Assembly: GCA_947683425.1 (NCBI GenBank)
Contig: CANTUQ010000031.1
Coordinates: 10,972,501-11,036,500, forward strand
DNA length: 64,000 nucleotides
Source of the DNA: Excoecaria cochinchinensis
Lineage: Eukaryota; Streptophyta; Magnoliopsida; Malpighiales; Euphorbiaceae
Direction: 5' to 3'
Shown: piece by piece, positions 56,301 through 64,000 of the stretch
How the letters are laid out: each line of letters begins with the position of its first letter
How positions within the stretch are numbered: position 1 is the stretch's first letter
Notes under the pieces: model-generated
Databases searched by the model: none
What the model was told of the DNA's origin: nothing
What the model saw: the letters and a program-made list of their open reading frames with translations, nothing else
Made by a program: the position numbers and the translations under genes

Positions 56301-57240
56301 TTGCAATTAATTCCACAATCAACAATCAAAATCATGCATAAACCCATTCAAGAATATAAACCCTAAAAGTTACAGTAGGTTCAAAACACAAACTCAGAAC
56401 TTCCAAATCAATACTTGTCATGCATTACTAACACATCTACTCACTTAATCATGCATGTACACATTCTAAAACACACCAAATTCCAGAAATTAGACCATGC
56501 AAACACATTACAAGTCTAGTGAGAAATAGGGCAGAGACAATCAACTGAGATTGAAGAACAGAGAAGTTCAAAAACGTTGCATGCAGTCAAACACTCCCAA
56601 ACCTGGAATCGAAGATCCAAAATCACACTTTAAGCTTCAAGATCAGTCCTCTATCCTTTCCTTGCCTTTACTTTGCTTCTTCATGCAATCCAAAGCTTGC
56701 ACAACAAAACCCATAATTCCTTAGTTCAAACCCTAATGAAGATAAAACCAGTAGATGAAGATGAAGAAGAACAGGAGCACGTAGAAAATCTTAAACCAAC
56801 TTACCTCTTCAAGCAAAGCACACTTCAAGCCAAATACAACCCAAGCCAATGAGAAAGAAAGGAAAAAGCAGAGAAAGGAGAAGAGAAGAAGAAGAAGGAG
56901 CGTGAGATGAGGGACACGGGAAAGCCAAACCAAAAATCTGTGTTCCCTCTTCTCTCTTCTTCTTTTTCTTCTTTTTCTTCTTTCAATGCTCACCTAACAG
57001 TCCACATGGCAGATCCTAATAGGACCACACAATCCACTCAACTTTTCCAAACCAAAAATGCTCTTAAGTCCTTAAACAAATAACACTTCACTCACATACA
57101 CATTTCTTTCTTACAAACTTAATTATCTTTTCAATTAGGTCCATAACACTCCAAATTTCTCAAACACAAAATCACCGAAATACCCTTCCGATCCCGACTT
57201 AGCATGCACAATCCGACCAGGGCTATTTTGGGGTTTGACA
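53320..57240 (-). mobile_element. Giant LTR (3921 bp), 5' LTR of the mini-gypsy element
   Basis: A near-identical copy of 48632-52530. The 22-bp length difference is explained by a 19-bp unit gained or lost in the palindromic cassette (55915-55933), 4 bp in a TA repeat near 55195 and 1 bp near 55594. The last bases are GGGGTTTGACA instead of GGGGTGTGACA. The target duplication follows at 57241-57245. Confidence 0.95.
55724..56145. repeat. Palindromic-word cassette in 5' giant LTR
   Basis: Same cassette as 51033-51436 but with an additional CTTCGCGACTGGAGTCACG unit at 55915-55933 between two GTCACG words. Confidence 0.92.
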
Positions 57241-57245
57241 TCCAC

Positions 57246-57510
57246 GAGGCGAGAGGGCCATCCTAATGTTCTATTAGGGTGGGGCCTCCAAGACACCTCC
57301 GGCTTGCCCAAAATAGAGATATCAGCACTGTCTTAGGCTCACTAAGGTTAGACGACCTTTACCAATGTTCTATTGGGTGGCGACTCAAAGAAACCTCCTT
57401 GTTGCCCAAAATGGATGCACTTGTAATTTCTTACAAGTTCTTATTAACCTCATCCTGAAAGCCCTGAAAGCGGGCGGTTCGGGGCACCTCGGGGTTCGGC
57501 GTGCATCACA
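57246..57510 (+). mobile_element. Tat E solo LTR, right part
   Basis: Continues the repeat CCACGAGGCGAGAGGGCC, then AGGCTCACTAAGGTTAG, GGGTGGCGACTCAAAG and the end GTTCGGCGTGCATCACA at 57510. No primer binding site follows, consistent with a solo LTR. Confidence 0.9.
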
Positions 57511-57515
57511 CTTAT

Positions 57516-58439
57516 AGGAACCCTTAAACTAAATTAAAAACACCTAAATCACATACCTCAAAATCACACCCTAACTTTCAAGTCTTGATTTTTCCCACTG
57601 TCAATCCTTCAAATGGACTTCTAAGACCACCAATAGATTATAGTGGAGCTGAAATATGTTTGGGAGGCTAGGATTTGGGGAGAGATAGAGAGAAAATGGA
57701 AGAAAAATGGAGGAAAAGTGGAAAACTTAAATTCGGCCTATGGAGGTGGGGGAGAGAGGAGGCTGTAAATGGAGTAATCTGGAGACATCTAGGTGAAGAG
57801 ATGTTTATATATGGGAAAAATTGAATCAGACTAGGTCCAACCAAGGTGGTTGAATCGGTTTGAACTAATTTTTGATTTTTAAGCCATTTTTCAATTTGAT
57901 TTTTATCCACTAATCAATTCAATTTCTCTCCAAAATAATTCCATCATTCTTAAAATATATAATTTAGGCTCCACACAAAATTTCAGCTCAATCGAAATCC
58001 ATTTGGGGTCCGGTTCTCTTAAACCGATCCGATTCAATACTGTTAGGTTCTGCCGTAATTTACTAATCTATTGCTGTCAAAAATTTATAAAAATTATTTA
58101 AAACCATTTTACTCCCCACAATACATAATTTGAACTTCATTTACTATTTTTAAAAATTAAGTCAAAGTTCATTCAACCTAACTAGAGGCAAACTTCAATC
58201 TGACTTTCGAGGACCTATTTGACCTCATTTTTGGACTAAATTTTACCATTAGATTCCTGATAGTCCACAGATCAAAGTTGCCAAAAAAAACATTTTTCAG
58301 TAAACTGCTGTCAGTTTCAGCAGTATAGCTATCCCGATAGGTCATCCATCCTAAAATTGCTATACCTCAGGCAGATTTAATCTTTTAACTTTTTTGAACT
58401 TAATGGTACTATAACCTTTATATCATACCAGAATCACAC
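57516..58439. other. Repeat-like AT-rich sequence without a recognised gene
   Basis: Probably the continuation of the LTR broken at 46541. It holds a CT-rich zone and a long palindrome-like stretch near 58305-58330 (AACTGCTGTCAGTTTCAGC). The minus frame 57668-57910 has no recognisable motif. Confidence 0.4.
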
Positions 58440-58691
58440 TACAAACTCCACCGAATACACTGAATATATCTAGGCTAACAAACAGGCCATTAAATAAGTA
58501 CTTATGGAGCCTAAATATATCAGTCACTACTTAAGATAAGTTTGGTGATATCAAGTCTAAGGATACTTGCACCATTGCTATATAGAGATTCCTAACTGAC
58601 ATAGATTTAATATCAGTGTGACAATTCTCATGGTAGTCTCTAATGTACTTATTCTTCTAACAATCATCCACATGTCATTTTTGATTATCTA
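58440..58691 (-). mobile_element. Copia 3'-region fragment, inverted
   Basis: On the minus strand this matches 26570-26800. Shared blocks are ATTAAATCTATGTCAGT, TGGTGCAAGTATCCT and AGACTTGA followed by TATCACCAAA. It ends where the next LTR starts. Confidence 0.75.
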
Positions 58692-59369
58692 TGTAACACC
58701 CCAATACCCCTGGGAGGATATCGAAGCGCTACACACCAAAAAAAACATACAAATACAAACTAAAACAAAAGCAGAAGCAATAATATAATAAAACAATAAT
58801 ATCATATAATAATTTAATTCTCATGTTACAAAAATATTCTTATCCAATATGCGATTAACTTATACAAAATTCTATACAAAACATATACTGAACTATATAA
58901 AATACTGGATCAAAAGAAATAAAAACCACTCTAACTCCTAGTGGCCAACCTGCAGATGCCCAACTCCAAGAATGAATCTGCCACCTACACAAGGAAATGC
59001 CCGTGCTAAGCGATAATGCTTAGTGGGGAGGAACAAAAACATATGCATATAATAACATTCACTCACAAATATATATAATAAGAACATGTGAAGTTCAAAA
59101 GCATCAACATACTATAATCACTCCAACAATAACCAAGTAATGATATAAGCAAACTCACTAGATTCCAACGATTATCAGAGAAATGCACAAAAGCAAAACA
59201 CTCTACTAGGAATTTTCATAAACATATACACATATCGGTACGTCAAGCCCAATAACAACTACAGCACACTAGCCTAAATTTACATGGGTGGTGAATACGG
59301 GTACACTAGATACTGCAAGTAGTATTAAATACTAGAGACCGAAACCTCAAAACATTTTAAAAACTTTTA

Positions 59370-59408
59370 GATACCTGAAGGTATCAAACACTAGACCCAA
59401 ACGGGGTC
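59370..59408. other. Hairpins in LTR fragment 1
   Basis: GATACCTGAAGGTATC (59370-59385) and GACCCAAACGGGGTC (59394-59408). Same position as 50317-50384 but different arms. Confidence 0.75.
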
Positions 59409-59545
59409 AAACACTAGTAGTTGCAATCACTAGCCCTTTATAAGCATGCTTAACTATCCACTACTATGACCATTCAGGCTTACGCATATATACCCAATCT
59501 CTACACTCAACTTTACAAAAACCAATAATCTCACCACTTAACATA

Positions 59546-59586
<41 letters not shown>

Positions 59587-59699
59587 AAATATTTATCAAT
59601 GTAAGCATATTTAAAGCACACAACATTATCTCATAAACTCAAAAATCATAAACCAAACATGAGTGAGAAACCATACAAAGCAACTAATAAAACACACTT

Positions 59700-60010
59700 G
59701 AAAATAGGGCAGGCCGCGCCCATGACTGCCTGTCGTGCCTGCAACAGAGGCGTAGCTTGCCCCATATCGTGCTCACGGTAACCTCCGCGCTCGCGGGAGA
59801 CAGGATGATAGGCCTCTATCGTGCTCGCGATAAAGGGTGGGTAGTTCCCCGTTGCGCTCACGCAGCCGCGATGAAGAGCAGCCCAGTAGAAGTTTGGCTT
59901 ACGGAGCTCTCTGTCGTGCTCACAACCGAAATCGCACTCGCGATAGAGAGCACATTAGCCAAAGTTCGGCAATCACGCCCTCTATCGCGCTCGCGACAGA
60001 GTCATGAATT
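59700..60010. repeat. Palindromic-word cassette, TCGCGCTCGCGA type
   Basis: Words CTCTATCGCGCTCGCGACAG, TATCGTGCTCGCGATA, ATCGCACTCGCGAT and decayed relatives recur over 300 bp at the same place as the GTCACG cassette of the giant LTR. Confidence 0.85.
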
Positions 60011-61348
60011 TATGCCCAGAAATCATTCTAACACAACTCTTCTCACAACCAACCCATCCAAAACCAAGCAATCAAGCATACAATTCAATCCATTCATCAC
60101 TTACACTCAAAACATGCTTATAATTATATTGCTATCAATTAACATCTAAAAGATAACCATTAAATTTGGCAAGAATACACACTTAAAAAAAAAAGACAAA
60201 GCATCAAACCCAAAAATTTGCCCTAAAATCATACCAATCCTCTTCTAGACTTCATGCAACAATACATTTCTACCATCGATACAAAAACATAAAAACCAAA
60301 CTCAAAGCATACATAAAAACACATGCTACGCATCAATTTCAAGAAATTAAAAGTTTACAAACAAACTCAAACCAATAAAGACAAGCTCCCAAACCTCTCA
60401 AGACTTAGCTGAAATCACACCTCTTCAAGCTCAAGCCTTCCCTTTACCCTTCTCTATTCTCTTGTCAGTAGCTTGCAAAACAACCCAAACAAACTCATTA
60501 ACACGAAAACCACAATCCAGAACCAGAGCAAACGGGGAGGAGAAGAAGAAGAAAACCAAGCTTTCAGACCAACTTACCGCTTCAGAACCAAACCGTAGCC
60601 CTTAATCTACAAATCCAACTCAAAACTTGAAGAACAACCTAAACAAGAGAGAGGTAGGGGGCACGGAAGAAGAAGAAGAAAAGAAAACGGGAGAAGGGCA
60701 GGAAAGAGAGAGGGAAAGTGGAAAATCTGAGTTTGATTTTCCCTATCACGCCCCCAGACACCCCCGTTGGAAGGATGTCGGTTGCACCATGCACACAAAA
60801 TGTATACAACTCAAATACATATACATATACAAAATCAAGCCTTACAAAATTACATTTTTAAAATCAGTTTCCATATACAAAATTTTATACTAATACAAAA
60901 ATATAGCGGAAGACAAAATAAACTCCAACTATTGACTTCTAATGGCCGACCTGTAGATGTCCGACTCCAAAATGAACCAGCCACCTACACGGGAAAAGAG
61001 CCCGTGCTAAGCGATAACACTTAGAGGAACAACACATGCATATACATATAATCGAATTAAACATATAATATGCTTAACAATAACAAAAACATATAAACAT
61101 ATAGTACTCATACTTATAACAACTATTCATCACACACATGTATATCGGAAAATACCATTACTTATTCATCATATGCATATACACAAGATAGAGGAATTAA
61201 TCATTTAAATCCAAATAGTCGATATTCATAAGCATTAACACAATATAATCATATAATCATTCATATTATATACGGGTACTAATGATACTGATAGGACATA
61301 GTATCCCAGGCATATGGAGACATGGGTCTAAAAACATTTTATATTCAT

Positions 61349-61382
61349 GTATACCCGAAAGTATACTGGAGACCGAAGTCTC
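61349..61382. other. Hairpins in LTR fragment 2
   Basis: GTATACCCGAAAGTATAC (61349-61366) and GAGACCGAAGTCTC (61369-61382), in the position of the trains at 50317 and 59370. Confidence 0.8.
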
Positions 61383-61734
61383 AAACATCTTATAAGACCC
61401 AAATGGGGCCCGCATGTAACATATAACATATAGCAGCTGCACTCACACCCTGACCCTTGATAAGCGCTTATCCATCCACTAACTATGACTATCAGTCTCA
61501 AATAACAACTCAATCATGTTCTAAATAATTATCATATAATAGAGAAAATATCAAGTATAATTATACCATTTCACGTTTACAAGTATATTTACCATTTTTA
61601 AAGTCATATAAATCATATATAAATCCTAATAGGAACATATAATTTATCAATTAATAGGCCATAAAAGACAAATCATGTGTCATGTAAGGAAAACCCATGT
61701 AAAAGAAGCTTGTGAAATTCATTTTCAGAACAGG

Positions 61735-62190
61735 GCAGGAATGGTTCACTATCGCGCTTGTGACAACCAGTCGCGCTCGCGACAGTGAGAGGGCCAGCAC
61801 GAGTCGTGCTCAACTGCCGATCGGTGCACTCCCCGCCGAGCGGGCTTCCACGCCGAGCAACTCCCTCATTCGATTGGCTATCTTCACGACTTGGGAAGAT
61901 ACCTCACGTGTCATGAAGACTGTCAGCCGAATAGGATATGCCGAGCAGCCAAATTGAGCGGTCTCTCATCTTCTTCACGACTCGTGAAGGTACTTCACGT
62001 GTCGTGAAGAACTTCTTACCAAGTGGGCCGTTCTTCATGACTCGTGAAGATGCTTCACGTGTCGTGAAGAATCCCGCCATTCTTCACAACTCGTGAAAAT
62101 ACTTCACGTGTCATGAAGAAGGCCAGCCGATCGGATACCGCGAGGGAAAGGAAGACTCCCTTCTGTCGCGCTCGCGACAGAAGCACGTTT
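61735..62190. repeat. Palindromic-word cassette, CTTCACGA...TCGTGAAG type
   Basis: Four double words of the type CTTCACGACTCGTGAAG followed by CTTCACGTGTCGTGAAG stand near 61885, 61972, 62034 and 62083. They are framed by CAGTCGCGCTCGCGACAG near 61768 and CTGTCGCGCTCGCGACAG near 62162. Most words contain CACGTG, the G-box core. Confidence 0.92.
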
Positions 62191-62689
62191 TCCTTTCCTC
62201 AGCAAAACGCTGGAAAATGCAGAACTTGTAAAATAAAATCCCATCTTTCCTCAAAACCATGTATCATGCTAAACCATGTAAAACCTTACCTCCGGTGTTT
62301 CCAAAACGTACTTATAACACATGCAATTCAATACACACAATAATTACACAAATCAAATCAACATATAATGAGGTTATAAAAACCCAAAAATTCATCTCAC
62401 GTTCACAAACATTATTCAAATTGGACATGCAAAACATTTTAACTCTATCATCACAACTCATATACACAAATCTATTAACACATACTTTTCCATGCATGAA
62501 ACACACAATTAATAGTAATATTAGAACTCAAAGATAGGATCCAAAATGAGAAGCACAGAACACTTCCAAACAAACATATTCACATATAACTCCCAAACCT
62601 GAAAATGGAGCTCAACCCCGCTAGCTTCAAAATCCAACCTTTTCCTTTCCTTTACTCTTTCTCCTTTCTTCAGATTCTTGCACAAATCC

Positions 62690-64000
62690 TGTCACACCCC
62701 ATTTGCCCCCTAGTAGAATGAGCCTGTCTGTCTGTCTGTATGTGTAAGCATTCGCATGTGTTCAGCATTTCATAAGGGTCTTTTAGTAAAATATATGCTT
62801 TTGGGGTTTTATTATTGCGTGGGTGCATTCAAGGCACTAGTATGTTAGTTAAATGAGAAATATTTGTGTGCATGTGTTTATACCATTGTATGGTATGCAT
62901 AAGTTAAGAGAGTTTTAGGTGTGAGTAGTGTAGGTTATTTTGGTGGGAGTAATTAGTTTCACCAATAGGAAATGGATACATATTTAGGATAAAGAAAAGA
63001 AAAAGAAAAGGGAATGAAAGAAAAGGAACTTAGAGATTTACGTTTCTTTCTTCACTCACTTTCTTCTTCTTCACTTTCTTTATTTCAACTACTGTATTGT
63101 TGATTCAAGGTCTTATTGGTGAAATTAATCCTCTCCTTGTATTCTCTCTAGTAAGTAATTAAATTCTCTCATCTAGTTGTTTCATTTACTTCTTCTTCTT
63201 CCTTAGGTTGAGATTTAACTTAGGGTTTGTTTTGTGAATGTTCTTGTTGTGATGTGTTTAGCTGAAGCTCCTCGTGATCCAAAGGGTAAGGAGGTTGCTG
63301 GACCTAGTGGAGCTAAGTGATAGAGGCTTAGATTTCAGGTTTGGGAATTTTTGATTGTGTTTTGTGTGATTTTGAATTTACTGTGAAATTCTAGGGTTCA
63401 TGTTCTTGTAAGTTTAAATGCATATAATCTTGATTTGATTTGGTTAATTATTGGATGAATTGAATTGTATAGTTGTTGCCTATGTTGTTTGAGATGATTT
63501 CTAGAAGGTAAAAACAGGTTTGTATGGTTTATTATCAAATTGGGATTGAATTCTTTGTTCTGGAAATTCTGGAAATTCTGGGAAAAATCGAAGTACTGTT
63601 GAAATTCTTCTTGTCACGTGACTCGCTACGAAAGAAGGCAAGTCACGAGACGTGACCCTCGGTCACGTCGTGACCTGCCTGCTGAGAAGCCAGTCGCATG
63701 ACCAGCTGAAGAACAAGCAAGTCACGGGACGTGACCTTCGGTCACATCGTGCGACCTGCGAAGTCGAGGCGTGATCTGCGAGATCACGCGAGCGAGGGAC
63801 TAGCACGTCACGAGACGTGATGTCCAGTCACGCCGTGACCTGCGAGAGCGTTGCGTGATTTGTAAAGATCACGCAACGTGATCGGCGAGGAACAAGCAAG
63901 TCACGTCGCGTGACCCTCGGTCACGTCGTGTGACCCTCGCTCATGTCGCGTGACCTGCCTGTTGAGAAGGCTAGTCACGCCCAGTGACCAGCCAATCTCG
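62690..64000 (+). mobile_element. Chromovirus-type LTR 3, cut by window end
   Basis: Starts TGTCACACCCCATTTGCC and reads on the plus strand, as the giant LTR does on the minus strand. A (TCTG)n run lies at 62725-62740, a GA-rich then CT-rich zone near 62980-63080, and a palindromic cassette begins at 63613. The LTR is not finished at 64000. Confidence 0.8.
63613..64000. repeat. Palindromic-word cassette, GTCACG type, in LTR 3
   Basis: GTCACGTGAC, GTCACGAGACGTGAC, GTCACGTCGTGAC and ATCACGCAACGTGAT recur to the window edge. The word is that of the giant LTR, although the rest of the LTR differs. Confidence 0.9.

Larger units (their letters stand above)
58692..60743 (-). mobile_element. Chromovirus-type LTR fragment 1
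   Basis: Starts TGTAACACCCCAATACCCC. Blocks follow the order of the giant LTR: CTAACTCCTAGTGGCCAACC near 58941, the hairpin CTAAGCGATAATGCTTAG at 59006-59023, hairpins at 59370-59408, an (AT)n run at 59550-59580, a palindromic cassette at 59700-60010 and a GA-rich zone near 60640-60715. It is cut before its other terminus by the next LTR. The strand given is that of the related giant-LTR element. The 130-codon frame at 59757-60149 crosses the cassette and is not a gene. Confidence 0.8.
60744..62689 (-). mobile_element. Chromovirus-type LTR fragment 2
   Basis: Starts TATCACGCCCCCAGACACCC, a variant of the usual TGTAACACC terminus, followed by CCCGTTGGAAGGATG as in the giant LTR (48652). It carries CTAAGCGATAACACTTAG at 61007-61024, hairpins at 61349-61382 and a palindromic cassette at 61735-62190. 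It is cut at 62689 by an LTR in the opposite direction. Frames at 60767, 61712 and 62113 fall in repeats. Confidence 0.8.

Noticed and set aside
48632..57240. Long tandem duplication of a 3.9-kb host segment
   Set aside because: The TCCAC target duplication, primer binding site and polypurine tract show that the two copies are LTRs of one retrotransposon.
59757..60149. 130-codon frame on the plus strand
   Set aside because: It runs across the CpG-rich palindromic cassette, where stop codons are rare; no conservation in the matching LTRs.

Overview
This is plant nuclear DNA, almost certainly from a eudicot. It is AT-rich and non-coding, and essentially all of it is transposable elements of plant-specific types: Ty3/gypsy of a Tat/Ogre-like lineage, Ty3/gypsy of a chromovirus-like (Tekay/Del type suspected) lineage, Ty1/copia, CACTA, hAT MITE and a Pack-MULE. 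I found no intact host gene, no rRNA or tRNA gene and no CRISPR. Most open frames of 60-190 codons lie in LTRs, tandem repeats or antisense to broken gag/pol. The species cannot be named from the sequence.

Layout, left to right. 1-2217 is the 3' part of a Tat-like LTR on the plus strand (Tat D). 2218-25262 is a Tat-like element on the minus strand (Tat A, 5' LTR 22480-25262). It is split by a solo chromovirus-type LTR (5359-18224, target duplication ATCAT). That solo LTR is split by a non-autonomous Tat-like element (Tat C, 8517-17616, duplication ATGTC), and Tat C carries a hAT-type MITE (13362-14011, 8-bp duplication). Tat A sits against a broken copia reverse transcriptase (25263-27950), and the copia element sits in a third Tat-like element on the plus strand (Tat B, 27951-29992 and 36482-about 41190). 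Tat B is further interrupted by a chromovirus-like gag-pol on the minus strand (29993-33637) and a CACTA remnant (to 36481). The left half is therefore a nest up to six insertions deep.

41190-46546 holds AT-rich tandem repeats, a hAT-type end, a Pack-MULE with a captured gene start (42176-43523, 9-bp duplication) and two LTR fragments. 46547-57510 is a solo Tat-like LTR (Tat E) split by a young gypsy derivative, 48632-57240. This derivative has two about 3.9-kb LTRs around only 789 bp of internal DNA. From 58692 to the end there are three more chromovirus-type LTR pieces.

The most unusual signal is inside the LTRs. At a fixed place in each LTR family there is a CpG-rich cassette of short palindromic words. 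The word differs between copies, for example GTCACGAGACGTGAC, CTTCACGACTCGTGAAG, CTGTCGCGCTCGCGACAG or AAAGCACAGCTGTGCTTT, but the repeated-palindrome design is kept and the flanks are conserved. In both complete LTR pairs of the window, the largest indel between the two LTRs of one insertion is one unit of this cassette. The chromovirus-type LTRs also have a train of short hairpins whose arms change while pairing is kept. Two Tat copies carry a conserved reading frame antisense to pol, with a splice-acceptor-like start.
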